DNA from: Eikenella glucosivorans
GTDB taxonomy: Bacteria > Pseudomonadota > Gammaproteobacteria > Burkholderiales > Neisseriaceae
Length of the DNA: 64,000 nucleotides
Assembly: GCF_016025525.2 (NCBI RefSeq)
Contig: NZ_JACSGR010000005.1
Span: forward strand, 62,001-126,000
Reading direction: 5' to 3'
Part shown: piece by piece, positions 51,065-59,166 of the stretch
Position numbering within the stretch: position 1 is the first letter of the stretch
Layout of the letters: each line of letters starts with the position of its first letter
Notes under the pieces: model-generated
The model's input: the letters and a program-made list of their open reading frames with translations, nothing else
Databases searched by the model: none
What the model was told of the DNA's origin: nothing
Translations under genes and position numbers: made by a program

Positions 51065-51155
51065 GGAAAGGTGGATGAGTGGTTGAAGTCGCACGCCTGG
51101 AAAGCGTGTATACGTGAATAGCGTATCGAGGGTTCGAATCCCTTCCTTTCCGCCA
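51065..51155 (+). tRNA. tRNA-Ser (anticodon GGA)
   Basis: A 91-nt class II tRNA with acceptor GGAAAGG pairing with CCTTTCC, discriminator G and encoded CCA. The anticodon loop CTGGAAA gives anticodon GGA at 51099-51101. A long variable arm and GGTTCGAATCC T-arm are present. Confidence 0.97.
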
Positions 51156-51196
51156 GAATTTGTTTTGCCAGAGCTTCGGGCTCTGCCGCCGAGAAG

Positions 51197-51231
51197 AAAA
51201 ACAGCCAGCCACACCGCTCGGCTGTTTTTTT
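51197..51231 (+). terminator. Intrinsic terminator after tRNA-Ser
   Basis: AAAAACAGCC (51197-51206) pairs with GGCTGTTTTT (51220-51229), followed by further T residues. Confidence 0.85.
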
Positions 51232-51253
51232 GTATGTGTTGCAGCCGTCAAAC

Positions 51254-51360
51254 AGGCTACCTGAAAGCGTAAGCTTCAACGGAGTTAAAACGATGTCTTG
51301 CGGAGCAAGGCTGAGTTTCTGCGAAGCTAAAGCGCCAGCTTCAACGAAGTTAAAATCAAG
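51254..51360. repeat. Composite repeat in the leader of the transsulfuration gene
   Basis: DUS 51254-51266, AGCTTCAACGGAGTTAAAAC, CTTGC-GGA-GCAAG hairpin, GAGTTTCTGCGAAGCTAAA, AGCTTCAACGAAGTTAAAA. No closing DUS. It merges into the AAGGAGGA ribosome-binding site 9 nt before the ATG. Confidence 0.88.
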
Positions 51361-51369
51361 GAGGACCCC

Positions 51370-52524
51370 ATGCGTTTCGACACCGAAATCATCCACAGCA
51401 GCTACAATCCGGACGAGCACAACCGCGCCATCATGCCGCCGATTTACCAAAACAGCATGTTTGCCATGCACCAAATCGGCGAAAGCATCCCCTACCGCTA
51501 TTCCCGCCTTGCCAACCCCACGCGTAAAGTGCTGGAAGACACCGTGGCCGCGCTGGAGCACGGCTGCGCCGGTTTCGCCTTCGGCAGCGGCATGGCCGGC
51601 ATCGACGCCGTGTTCCGCACCGTATTGCGCCCGGGCGACACCATCGTGGCCGTGGCCGACATCTACGGCGGCGCCTACGACCTGCTCACCGAAGTGTACC
51701 GCCAATGGGGCGTGAACGTGATTTTCGCCGACCTCACGCTACCTGAAAACCTAGACGCGCTCCTGGCTGGGCACCAAGTGAAACTCGTGTGGCTGGAAAG
51801 CCCGAGCAACCCGCTGCTGCGGCTGGTGGACATCCCGCTTTTGGCGCAGAAGGCCAAAGCTGCCGGCGCCGTGGTGGGCATCGACAACACCTTCGCCACG
51901 CCCTATCTGCAAAACCCGCTCGACATGGGCTGCGACATCGTGTTCCATTCCGCCACCAAATACCTGTGCGGCCATTCCGACGTGCTGATGGGCATCGTGG
52001 TGGCCAAGGAAGAAGCGATGGCCAAGCGCCTGCAAAGCACGCTGGTGAATACCGGCGGCGTGGCCGGGCCGATGGATTGCGCGCTGGTGCTGCGCGGCAT
52101 CAAAACCCTTTCCGTGCGCATGAAGCAGCACCTGGCCAACGCCGCCGAACTCGCCCGCCGCCTGGAGCAGCATCCGGCGGTGGAAAAAGTGTTCTACCCC
52201 GGCCTGCCGAGCCACGAGCACCACGGGCTGGCCAAACGCCAGATGCGCGGCTTCGGCGGCGTGGTGTCCGTGTATCTGAAGAACGACAGCCAGGCCGCAG
52301 CCGATTCGGTGATCCGCCATCTGAAACTGTTGCACATGGCCGCCAGCCTGGGCGGGGTGGAAAGCCTGGTGAACCATTCCTTCAGCCAGTCGCACAGCGG
52401 CATGAGCCGCGAAGTGAAGGAAAAACTGGGTATCCGCGAAGGCCTGCTGCGCTTTTCCGTGGGCATCGAAGACATCGAAGATATTTGGCAGGATATCGAT
52501 ACGGCGCTGAATACCACGCTGTAA
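51370..52524 (+). CDS. Cys/Met metabolism PLP-dependent enzyme (cystathionine gamma-synthase/beta-lyase type)
   Basis: 384 aa. Hallmarks are YRYSRLANPTRKVLE (cofactor phosphate and substrate Tyr), FGSGMAGIDAV, VWLESPSNPLLRLVDI, and the PLP-lysine HSATKYLCGHSDVLMG. The C-terminal SLGGVESLVNHSFSQSH and GLLRFSVGIEDIEDI are typical of transsulfuration enzymes. Exact reaction (gamma-synthase, beta-lyase or sulfhydrylase) cannot be read from motifs. Strong AAGGAGGA site. A DUS-like ACGCTACCTGAAAA is embedded (LPEN). Confidence 0.9.
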   Translation: MRFDTEIIHSSYNPDEHNRAIMPPIYQNSMFAMHQIGESIPYRYSRLANPTRKVLEDTVAALEHGCAGFAFGSGMAGIDAVFRTVLRPGDTIVAVADIYGGAYDLLTEVYRQWGVNVIFADLTLPENLDALLAGHQVKLVWLESPSNPLLRLVDIPLLAQKAKAAGAVVGIDNTFATPYLQNPLDMGCDIVFHSATKYLCGHSDVLMGIVVAKEEAMAKRLQSTLVNTGGVAGPMDCALVLRGIKTLSVRMKQHLANAAELARRLEQHPAVEKVFYPGLPSHEHHGLAKRQMRGFGGVVSVYLKNDSQAAADSVIRHLKLLHMAASLGGVESLVNHSFSQSHSGMSREVKEKLGIREGLLRFSVGIEDIEDIWQDIDTALNTTL

Positions 52525-52547
52525 GGCTTCCGCCGAAACAAACAAAA

Positions 52548-52585
52548 GGCTACCTGAAAACGGTTGGGATGTTTTCAGGTAGCCT
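52548..52585. terminator. Inverted DUS pair between convergent genes
   Basis: AGGCTACCTGAAA 52548-52560 and complement 52573-52585, then TTTG; it serves the transsulfuration gene and the PepSY gene on the other strand. Confidence 0.65.
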
Positions 52586-52609
52586 TTGTTTGACTTGGGC
52601 GCAGGCGGC

Positions 52610-53020
52610 TCAGCTGTCTTGGGCAACGTGGGTGCGGCCGCTCATAGCGTCCACTTCCACTTCGTATTTGCGGCCGCCGCTGAGGATTTCGAATTCGTAG
52701 CGGCTGCCTTGACGGCCGATTTTGAATTCGGCTTCGGTGATGATGCCGCCGCGGGTGGCGGCGAAGGCGCTTTGCGCGGCCTGCACGGCGGTGATGTTGC
52801 TCTGGCCGGCGAGCTTGGGCAGGTAGTTGGCGCCCACGCCGGCGGCGCTGCCCAGCAGGAGGGCGAGGACGCCGGTTTTCAGCAGGGTTCTGCGCGTGGG
52901 GCGGCGTTGCTTCAGGATACGGGCGAACCAAAGGGCGGCGCGTTTGACGGCGGCGAGGCATTGTTTGAGGGTGGCGGCGGTTTTGATCCTGCCTTCGGGG
53001 TCGAGTTGGATTTTAATCAC
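52610..53020 (-). CDS. PepSY-domain protein with N-terminal membrane anchor
   Basis: 136 aa from GTG 53020 (AGGAAC upstream); a GTG at 53059 is an alternative. A basic cytoplasmic segment (about 1-45) precedes one membrane helix (LLKTGVLALLLGSAAGVGA). A PepSY domain follows (about 70-136: AAQSAFAATRGGIITEAEFKI, YEFEILSGGRKYEVEVDAMSG). PepSY domains bind or inhibit peptidases or act as periplasmic sensors. 66 bp after a second PepSY gene. Confidence 0.8.
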   Translation of the reverse strand: MIKIQLDPEGRIKTAATLKQCLAAVKRAALWFARILKQRRPTRRTLLKTGVLALLLGSAAGVGANYLPKLAGQSNITAVQAAQSAFAATRGGIITEAEFKIGRQGSRYEFEILSGGRKYEVEVDAMSGRTHVAQDS

Positions 53021-53086
53021 GGTGCGGTTCCTGCGAATGGATTGCGGGCTGCCCGGCACGCGGCGTGCGTTCGGGCAGCCGATGGT

Positions 53087-53386
53087 TTAGTCGTCGAGGC
53101 GGTTGGACAATACGCTGCCGGTTTTGGCGTCGATTTCCACTTCGTGTTTGCGGCCGTCGGCGGCGCGCACGTCTACGTCGAAGTGGTCGGGCTTGGTGCG
53201 GCTGCGGTCGAATTCGACTTCGGTGGCCTGGCCGCCACCCACGGCGGATACAGCGATTTGTGCGGCGCGCTCGTGGCTGATGTAGCTTTGGCGGTTGCGT
53301 TCGTAGTGCAGCTGGTCTCCGTCGGCAAAGGCGGGGGCGGCGGCAAACAGGGCGGCTAAAAGGGCGCTTGAGTAGATGATTTTCAT
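53087..53386 (-). CDS. Secreted PepSY-domain protein
   Basis: 99 aa from ATG 53386. Signal peptide MKIIYSSALLAALFAAAPA-FA; PepSY domain with RAAQIAVSAVGGGQATEVEF and VDVRAADGRKHEVEIDAKTGSV. A paralogue of the downstream anchored PepSY protein (both end in KxEVExDAxxG), so a tandem duplication. Function unknown. Confidence 0.82.
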   Translation of the reverse strand: MKIIYSSALLAALFAAAPAFADGDQLHYERNRQSYISHERAAQIAVSAVGGGQATEVEFDRSRTKPDHFDVDVRAADGRKHEVEIDAKTGSVLSNRLDD

Positions 53387-53506
53387 AATGGGTTCTCCTG
53401 CCGGGATACGGCGTCGGGTTGGGGAAAAATGGGTTGTTTGTTGCAACGGTTCGCAGTATAGGGGCGGGCAATTAGCGCAAAATTAGGGGCGGGTTAAGAT
53501 GGGTAA

Positions 53507-53545
53507 AGGCTACCTGAAAACAGTTCGGATGTTTTCAGGTAGCCT
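53507..53545. repeat. Inverted DUS pair upstream of PepSY genes
   Basis: AGGCTACCTGAAA 53507-53519 and complement 53533-53545, in the gap between two minus-strand genes. Confidence 0.6.
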
Positions 53546-53582
53546 TCTGCTTGTTTGGAATAGTTTGAATTAATTGGAAAAG

Positions 53583-53609
53583 AGGCTGCCTGAAATTTTC
53601 AGGTAGCCT
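53583..53609. terminator. Hybrid DUS palindrome after PhnA-like gene
   Basis: The left arm is AGGCTGCCTGAAA, the dialect associated with Simonsiella; the right arm is the Eikenella form. They still pair with a single G-T position. Confidence 0.6.
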
Positions 53610-53627
53610 CTTGTGCGCTTGGCGGGC

Positions 53628-53969
53628 TTAGGCTTTTTTCACAAATTCGGCCTTCAGGTTTAGTGCGGTGCCGTTCACTTTGCAGGCAATGGCGTGGTCG
53701 CCTTCCTGCAGGCGGATGTTTTTCACTTTGGTGCCCTGCTTCAGCACCAGCGAGCTGCCTTTCACTTTGAGGTCTTTAATCAATACCACGCTGTCGCCGT
53801 CGGCCAAGGGCGCGCCGTGGGCGTCGGTGACGGCCTGGTCGGCATCGCCTTCGGTGGTGGCTGCGGCTTGCGCCGGCCATTCGTGGGCGCATTCGGGGCA
53901 GACGAAATGGCTGCCGTCTTGGTAAACGTATTCGGATTGGCATTGCGGGCAGGGCGGGAGGGTGCTCAT
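53628..53969 (-). CDS. PhnA/YjdM family zinc-ribbon protein
   Basis: 113 aa. The N-terminal zinc ribbon CPQCQSEYVYQDGSHFVCPEC is followed by the PhnA domain (DGDSVVLIKDLKVKGSSLVLKQGTKVKNIRL, in part). Despite the name there is no phosphonate role established for this family. AAGGAA site. It is downstream of leuB on the same strand, separated by a DUS terminator. Confidence 0.9.
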   Translation of the reverse strand: MSTLPPCPQCQSEYVYQDGSHFVCPECAHEWPAQAAATTEGDADQAVTDAHGAPLADGDSVVLIKDLKVKGSSLVLKQGTKVKNIRLQEGDHAIACKVNGTALNLKAEFVKKA

Positions 53970-53999
53970 TGGTGTTCCTTTAATGGTTGGCGCGTTAAG

Positions 54000-54030
54000 A
54001 GGCTACCTGAAATCTGTTTTCAGGTAGCCT
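54000..54030. terminator. Inverted DUS pair after leuB
   Basis: AGGCTACCTGAAA 54000-54012 and complement 54018-54030, 15 bp beyond the leuB stop. Confidence 0.6.
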
Positions 54031-54044
54031 GTTGGGCTGGCGGA

Positions 54045-55115
54045 TTATAAGGCGGCGAGCACGGCGTCGCCCATGCCGGAGCAGGATACGAGGGTGGTGC
54101 CTGCTTCGTGGATGTCGCCGGTGCGCAGGCCTTGTTGCAGCACTTTTTGCACGGCGGCTTCGACTTGCGCGGCGCGCTCTTCGTCGTTCAGGCTGTAGCG
54201 CAGCAGCATGGCGAGCGAGAGGATGGTGGCCAGCGGGTTGGCTTTGTTTTGCCCGGCGATGTCGGGGGCGGAGCCGTGCGAGGGTTCATATAGGCCTTTG
54301 CCGTTTTCGTCGAGCGAGGCGGAGGGCAGCATGCCGATGGAGCCGGTCAGCATGGAGGCTTCGTCGGAGAGGATGTCGCCGAAGATGTTGCCGGTGGCGA
54401 TGACGTCGAATTGTTTGGGTGCGCGCACGAGCTGCATGGCGGCGTTGTCCACATACATATGGGTGAGTTCGACGTCGGGGTATTGTTTGCTGATTTCTTC
54501 GAAGATTTCGCGCCACAGTTCGGTAGTTTCCAAGACGTTGGCTTTGCCGACGGAGCAGACTTTTTTGCTGCGTTTTTGGGCGGAACGGAAGGCGACGTGG
54601 GCGATGCGGCGGATTTCGCTTTCGCTGTATTTCATGGTGTTGTAGCCTTCGCGCTCGCCGTTTTCCAGCGTGCGGATGCCGCGCGGTTCGCCGAAGTAGA
54701 TGTCGCCGGTGAGCTCGCGCACGATGAGGATGTCGAGGCCGGCGACGATTTCGGGTTTGAGGGTGGAGGCGTTTGCCAGTTCGGGGTAGAGGATGGCGGG
54801 GCGCAGGTTGGCAAAGAGGTTCAGGTCTTTGCGGATGGCCAAGAGGCCGCGTTCGGGGCGCAGGGGGCGGTCGAGGTTGTCGTATTGGGGCGAACCGACG
54901 GCGCCGAGCAGGACGGCGTCGGCTTTGCGGCACAATGTCTGTGTGGCTTCGGGATAGGGATGGCCGTACTGGTCGTAGGCTTCGCCGCCCAAGGGGGCGT
55001 ATTCGTAGGTAACGTCGAGGCCTTGGGCGATGAGTTTGTCGAGCACGCGTACGGTCTCGCGGATGATTTCGGGGCCGATGCCGTCGCCGCGGAGGATGGC
55101 TAGTTTTTTGGTCAT
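54045..55115 (-). CDS. leuB: 3-isopropylmalate dehydrogenase
   Basis: A 356-aa NAD-dependent decarboxylating dehydrogenase, third step of leucine synthesis. Signatures: AILRGDGIGPEI at the N-terminus, YDNLDRPLRPERGLLAIRK (substrate arginines), VCSVGKANVLETTELWRE and EPSHGSAPDIAGQNKANP. It lies about 3 kb downstream of leuD on the same strand, with four unrelated genes between. Confidence 0.97.
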   Translation of the reverse strand: MTKKLAILRGDGIGPEIIRETVRVLDKLIAQGLDVTYEYAPLGGEAYDQYGHPYPEATQTLCRKADAVLLGAVGSPQYDNLDRPLRPERGLLAIRKDLNLFANLRPAILYPELANASTLKPEIVAGLDILIVRELTGDIYFGEPRGIRTLENGEREGYNTMKYSESEIRRIAHVAFRSAQKRSKKVCSVGKANVLETTELWREIFEEISKQYPDVELTHMYVDNAAMQLVRAPKQFDVIATGNIFGDILSDEASMLTGSIGMLPSASLDENGKGLYEPSHGSAPDIAGQNKANPLATILSLAMLLRYSLNDEERAAQVEAAVQKVLQQGLRTGDIHEAGTTLVSCSGMGDAVLAAL

Positions 55116-55204
55116 GATGGATAAGTCCTTGTGGGAGGGTAGGAATAGGTTTTCAGGTAGCCTTTTCGGGTTGGGGCTGTCTGGAAAGCTGGATTGCCAG
55201 GCGT

Positions 55205-55675
55205 TTAAACTGCGATTCTATATTCTTCGATACGGATTTTAAACAGGGCTTTGCGCAGGGGCTGGCCGGGCTGGCCGACGAGGGGTGCGTGGCCGTCGTT
55301 GGGGAAGAAGAGGGCGAATTCGCCGGGCGTGAGGGTGAGCCAGCTTTGGGGCGGGCAATCGAAGAATTCGATGTCGCGCTCTTGGTGGTAGCCTGAGCTG
55401 TTTTTCAGGTAGCCTCTGTCGATCCAGCCGTAGGTTTCGGCGGCGCTGACGGGGGCTTGGATGTCGATGTGCAGGCGGTGGGCTTCGGGCCGGGCGGTTT
55501 CGGCGGCGCGCAGGGTTTCGGTTTGGAGAAACAGGCGGATGTTGGGGTTGGTGCAGGGAATTTGGCCGTCGGGCAGGCGGGCGAAATCGAGGGTTTGCAG
55601 CAGGCGGATGGCTTCGGGAAAGTCGGGGTGCAGCGCGGCGTAGCGGGCAGCGTGGGCGATGGCGTCGGTGATCAT
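55205..55675 (-). CDS. YhcH/YjgK/YiaL-family (DUF386) protein
   Basis: 156 aa, a cupin-like family with the motifs AHRLHIDIQAPVSAAETYGW and PGEFALFFPNDGHAPLVG, whose His/Glu residues bind metal. Relatives include NanQ, which speeds sialic acid anomer conversion; the substrate here is unknown. A DUS in the middle encodes GYLKNS. 89 bp before leuB. Confidence 0.85.
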   Translation of the reverse strand: MITDAIAHAARYAALHPDFPEAIRLLQTLDFARLPDGQIPCTNPNIRLFLQTETLRAAETARPEAHRLHIDIQAPVSAAETYGWIDRGYLKNSSGYHQERDIEFFDCPPQSWLTLTPGEFALFFPNDGHAPLVGQPGQPLRKALFKIRIEEYRIAV

Positions 55676-55738
55676 GGCTATCTTTAAAACAAGCAGGGCG
55701 GGTTTTTGCGGAGCTGAAAACTAAAAACGGCGGGCGGT

Positions 55739-56404
55739 TTACACGGAAGCTTGGCTGCCCAGCGTGTCGGCGTAGTGTTCAGCAATGGGCACGGTGCGGC
55801 GGGTGGTTTGGCGGATGTCTGCGCCTTCTGCCGACCACAGCGGCGGGAAGAAGGAATAGACGCTGTTGCCGTCGAGCGTTGCCATGTCTTGCTGCCAGCC
55901 GGGCCAGCGGACGTTTTCGTAGAAGAGTGCCAAGTTTCCGCTGAATGCCCAATTCAGGAAATCGGTGTAGCCTTTGCCGCAGTCTTCCCATTTGAGGGTG
56001 TCGGGCGGGAAGTAGAATACGTTGCCGGGTGTGCCTTGCAAGCCGCCGCCGTTGAGGGCGAAATAGCCGCCTGCGGCGTCGTCGGCGATGAGGTAGTAGG
56101 GCGCGGGTGCGCCGGGTGCGCTTTGGGTGCGGCCGAGGTTCCAACTGCCGAGGCCGCGCGGCAGGCGGGGGCTGCCTGAGCCGAGGATGCGCAGCCAACC
56201 GTGGTCGATCAGGATGCCGCCGGTTTCATACACCACGGCACCCATGGTGGAGCGGGTGGATACTTGGGTTTTCACCAGTTCGCTTGCAGCCTGCTCGGCT
56301 TGGCGCGGCAGGATTTCCACGGGGTTGGCGGCTTGGGCGAGCCATTCTTGGATGAGCGGCCAGGCGGGATCGGCGGTGTGGATGAGGTCGGACAGGGTTT
56401 TCAT
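55739..56404 (-). CDS. DUF2625 family protein
   Basis: A 221-aa soluble protein with the family pattern MKTLSDLIHTADPAWPLIQEW, TRSTMGAVVYETGGILIDHGWLRILGSGS and YTDFLNWAFSGNLALFYENVRW (in parts). Uncharacterised function. Its ATG overlaps the nitroreductase stop (ATGA), indicating coupling. Confidence 0.85.
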   Translation of the reverse strand: MKTLSDLIHTADPAWPLIQEWLAQAANPVEILPRQAEQAASELVKTQVSTRSTMGAVVYETGGILIDHGWLRILGSGSPRLPRGLGSWNLGRTQSAPGAPAPYYLIADDAAGGYFALNGGGLQGTPGNVFYFPPDTLKWEDCGKGYTDFLNWAFSGNLALFYENVRWPGWQQDMATLDGNSVYSFFPPLWSAEGADIRQTTRRTVPIAEHYADTLGSQASV

Positions 56405-57411
56405 GGGGCTACCTGAAAAAGTGAAGGCTGAGTGGCAGTATTAGAATCTACGTCGGGGCAGACTTCGTGCAGCGGCCTGCGTTCGGCATAGGGCAGCGGG
56501 GCGGCGTAACCTAGGCGCAGCAGCAGTTGGGGCTGTTCACTGCTGCGGGGAAAGAGCTCGTTTTTCAGCTTTTGCCGCAGCGCGGAAACTTCGCAAGGCT
56601 GGTTGAGGTAGGCGTGGGCGATGCCCTGCTGTGTGAGTGAGAGCAGGAAGCGTTGCAGGCTGCGGCCGGTGGCCACCCAATCGGCAAGGTTGTCAGCGGG
56701 GCTGGTAACCAGTGCCAAATGCGACGATGCGGCGATTTTTTTGCGGTCGGTTTTGTTTTGCGTTTTGGCGTTGAGCATGAATTTAACAATCGGTTCGCTG
56801 AGCCAGCGCGGCAGATTGGGCGCACCGAGGGCGGCGTAGCTGATGCCGTCGCGGGTGCGTTCGGCGTGTTTTTTGTTGAAACGTATCCACGACAGCAATT
56901 CGGCTTTGAACGCGGGGTCGGACATTTGTGCGGCGTTGCCCTGCATCACGGCTTCGGCAAGCAGCCTGAAAGCCTCGCTTTGTCGGCCGAACAGATGGAT
57001 TTCGATGCCGTTGCCGGGCAAATTGGACAGCGCGGTTTTCAGGTAGCCTTCGGGAATCAGGCTGCCGTTGTACATCGAACGGTTGGTTTGGCGTTGGCGG
57101 ATATAGACGGCAAGCGGGTCGGCGGTCATCTGTTCGGATGCGTGCAGGCGGATGCGGATGGTGTTGCCGCTGATGCGGGTTTCGGCGGCATAACCCAAAA
57201 CAGATGCCTGCAAACACAGGTTTTCGGCGGCGCAGCCGAGGCTGATGAAGAGTTCGCGGCGGTTGCCGTCCACGGCGGGCAGTTCGCGCGAAAAATCGGG
57301 GGAAATGACGATTTCGTCTGCTTCCCACGCAAAACGCCAAGGCTGGGTGTTGTGGCCGGAAGGGGCGCGGATGGCGGCGTCAATCAGGGTTGCCAGTTGG
57401 TTACGGTTCAT
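56401..57411 (-). CDS. Nitroreductase-family flavoprotein (Acg-like)
   Basis: A 336-aa protein opening MNRNQLATLIDAAIRAPSGHNTQPWRF, the FMN-phosphate binding motif of the large Acg-type nitroreductases, with IRQRQTNRSMYNG and GYAAPLPYAERRPLHEV later. Probably FMN-dependent; substrate unknown. It contains one DUS (about 57037, encoding GYLK on the coding strand). A second DUS forms its last residues (FQVAP) and reaches the stop overlapping DUF2625. Confidence 0.85.
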   Translation of the reverse strand: MNRNQLATLIDAAIRAPSGHNTQPWRFAWEADEIVISPDFSRELPAVDGNRRELFISLGCAAENLCLQASVLGYAAETRISGNTIRIRLHASEQMTADPLAVYIRQRQTNRSMYNGSLIPEGYLKTALSNLPGNGIEIHLFGRQSEAFRLLAEAVMQGNAAQMSDPAFKAELLSWIRFNKKHAERTRDGISYAALGAPNLPRWLSEPIVKFMLNAKTQNKTDRKKIAASSHLALVTSPADNLADWVATGRSLQRFLLSLTQQGIAHAYLNQPCEVSALRQKLKNELFPRSSEQPQLLLRLGYAAPLPYAERRPLHEVCPDVDSNTATQPSLFQVAP

Positions 57412-57488
57412 GTTTGTCCTGATATTTTAATCTCCTTACCGCGCAGAGCGGCGCATTCGCGGTGTTGGCCGAGCAGTTGGGCGCGGGA

Positions 57489-57590
57489 AGGCTACCTGAA
57501 AAGGGATGGAGGTTTAGCTTTGCAGAAACTCAGCCTTACTCCGAAAGACTTCGTTTTAACTGCGTTGAAGCTTGCGCTTTCAGGTAGCCT
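57489..57590. repeat. DUS-bracketed composite repeat, reverse orientation
   Basis: On the complement: DUS (57578-57590), GCAAGCTTCAACGCAGTTAAAAC, partial CTTTC-GGA-GTAAG hairpin, GAGTTTCTGCAAAGCTAAA, closing DUS at 57489-57501. It lies between the small secreted gene and the nitroreductase gene. Confidence 0.82.
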
Positions 57591-57599
57591 GCAAAGGGT

Positions 57600-57929
57600 T
57601 TAGTCGATGGCGCGGGTGTCACCGCTCACGGGGTCGTCCACGCGCATATTGCCGCTGGCTTTGTCCACTTCGTAGCTGAACAGGCGCGGGGCGGTTTGCG
57701 AGTCGCCGCCACAGCGGGCGTTGTGCTGTTCGCGCACGTCCACAGTGTAGCCTTTGGTGGTTTCTGTGGTGATGAAGAGCAGGCATTCCGGCTTGAGGCT
57801 GGTGAGTTTGTGGCGGGCGATAGAGGCGGACACGCGCTCGACGGCTTGGTCTTTGCTGCGCACGGCTTCGGCCTGGGCGGGCTGGATGAGGAGTGGGAGC
57901 AGGGCGGCAAGGAAGAGGGAAGGTTTCAT
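57600..57929 (-). CDS. Small secreted protein, 109 aa
   Basis: Signal peptide MKPSLFLAALLPLLIQPAQA. The mature part has two cysteines (CLLF, RCGG) and a C-terminal FSYEVDKASGNMRVDDPVSGD, which resembles the last strand-turn of PepSY-like domains. Function unknown. 79 bp after leuD on the same strand. Confidence 0.7.
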   Translation of the reverse strand: MKPSLFLAALLPLLIQPAQAEAVRSKDQAVERVSASIARHKLTSLKPECLLFITTETTKGYTVDVREQHNARCGGDSQTAPRLFSYEVDKASGNMRVDDPVSGDTRAID

Positions 57930-57966
57930 GGGTTTTCCTATAGTTAGGGTTGGATAAAGCAGGGTG

Positions 57967-58004
57967 AGGCTACCTGAAAAACACGGTGCGGTTTCAGGCA
58001 GCCT
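57967..58004. terminator. Mixed-dialect DUS pair after leuD
   Basis: AGGCTACCTGAAA 57967-57979 pairs with TTTCAGGCAGCCT 57992-58004, a one-base variant. It ends five bases before the leuD stop codon on the minus strand. Confidence 0.55.
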
Positions 58005-58008
58005 GATT

Positions 58009-58650
58009 TTAGCTGTTAAACAGCCAGGGCTGGCTTTGGCGGCGTTGTGCTTCGAAGGCGCGGATTTCGTCGGCGTGTTGCAGGGTGAGGCCGATTTCGT
58101 CGAGGCCGTTGAGCAGGCAGTGTTTGCGGTGCTCGGTGATGTCGAAGGTGAACACGCTGCCGCCGGGGGTGGTAACGGTTTGCTGCGCTAAATCAATGCT
58201 TAATTGATAGCCTTCGGTGGCATAGGTTTCCTGGAAGAGCTGTTCGACTTGTTCTTCGGTTAAAACGATGGGCAGCAGGCCGTTTTTGTAGCAGTTGTTG
58301 AAGAAGATGTCGGCAAAGCTGGGGGAGATGACGGCGCGGAAGCCGTAGTCGTCGAGCGCCCAAGGGGCGTGTTCGCGGGAGGAGCCGCAGCCGAAGTTTT
58401 TGCGCGTGAGCAGGATTTGTGCGCCTTGGTAGCGCGGCTGGTTGAGTGAGAAATCGGGGTTGAGCGGGCGCTTGCTGTTGTCCATACCGGGCTCGCCGTG
58501 GTCGAGGTAGCGCCATTCGTCGAAGGCGTTGGGGCCGAAGCCGGAGCGTTTGATGGATTTTAAAAACTGTTTGGGGATGATGGCGTCGGTGTCGACGTTG
58601 ACGCGGTCGAGCGGGGCGACGAGGGCGGTGAGCTGGGTGAAGGATTTCAT
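58009..58650 (-). CDS. leuD: 3-isopropylmalate dehydratase small subunit
   Basis: 213 aa. Signatures: VNVDTDAIIPKQFLKSIKR, LLTRKNFGCGSSREHAPWAL and FADIFFNNCYKNGLLPI. It forms the isopropylmalate isomerase with LeuC. It is separated from leuC by two small genes. Confidence 0.96.
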   Translation of the reverse strand: MKSFTQLTALVAPLDRVNVDTDAIIPKQFLKSIKRSGFGPNAFDEWRYLDHGEPGMDNSKRPLNPDFSLNQPRYQGAQILLTRKNFGCGSSREHAPWALDDYGFRAVISPSFADIFFNNCYKNGLLPIVLTEEQVEQLFQETYATEGYQLSIDLAQQTVTTPGGSVFTFDITEHRKHCLLNGLDEIGLTLQHADEIRAFEAQRRQSQPWLFNS

Positions 58651-58786
58651 GGCGGTGGTTTTCGTGGGATGGGGGCTACCTGAAAAGTGGGTGGGCAGGC
58701 AGATAGAGTAAATTATTTATCTTCAATATATTATATTTAATCCGGCGGATAAAACAGGCAGCGCGGGGCTGCCTGTGTGCGCTGGT

Positions 58787-58975
58787 TTATTCGGTGGCGC
58801 TTTCGATTTTCTCGCCCACATGGGAGATGCCGCGGCCAACGGCGTTGCTGCCTTTGCGCACGGCTTCGCGGGTGTTGTCGATGTTGTTGGCGGTGTCTTC
58901 TTTTACGCCGTGCCAGGTGCTGGAACAGGCGGAAAGGCCGATGGCGGCAATGGCGAGGATGAGAAGTTGTTTCAT
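58787..58975 (-). CDS. Entericidin-like small lipoprotein
   Basis: 62 aa: MKQLLILAIAAIGLSAC is a lipoprotein signal (lipobox LSAC). It is followed by STWHGVKEDTANNIDNTREAVRKG, an amphipathic helix typical of entericidin EcnA/EcnB-like proteins. Probable outer-membrane or periplasmic stress-linked lipoprotein; toxin/antidote behaviour is known only for the E. coli pair. Confidence 0.85.
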   Translation of the reverse strand: MKQLLILAIAAIGLSACSSTWHGVKEDTANNIDNTREAVRKGSNAVGRGISHVGEKIESATE

Positions 58976-59166
58976 GATTTCAGCTCCTTAGGTTTAAGAA
59001 TTGAAAGGTGCGCGATTGACTCGCACGGGCGGTATTATCGGCTAAAAAGGTACTTGCTACGGCTGGTTTAGCCTGAATTTATCGGATTTTACTTTTGCCT
59101 GGCTGCCGCTGCTGCTTTGATTTTGCCGAGGCAGCATTTCAGGTAGCCTTTGAATGCGGAGGCGGT

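Noticed and set aside
51130..51155. tRNA-Ser 3' end as an integration (att) site
   Set aside because: No duplicated tRNA 3' segment, integrase or foreign segment is visible downstream.
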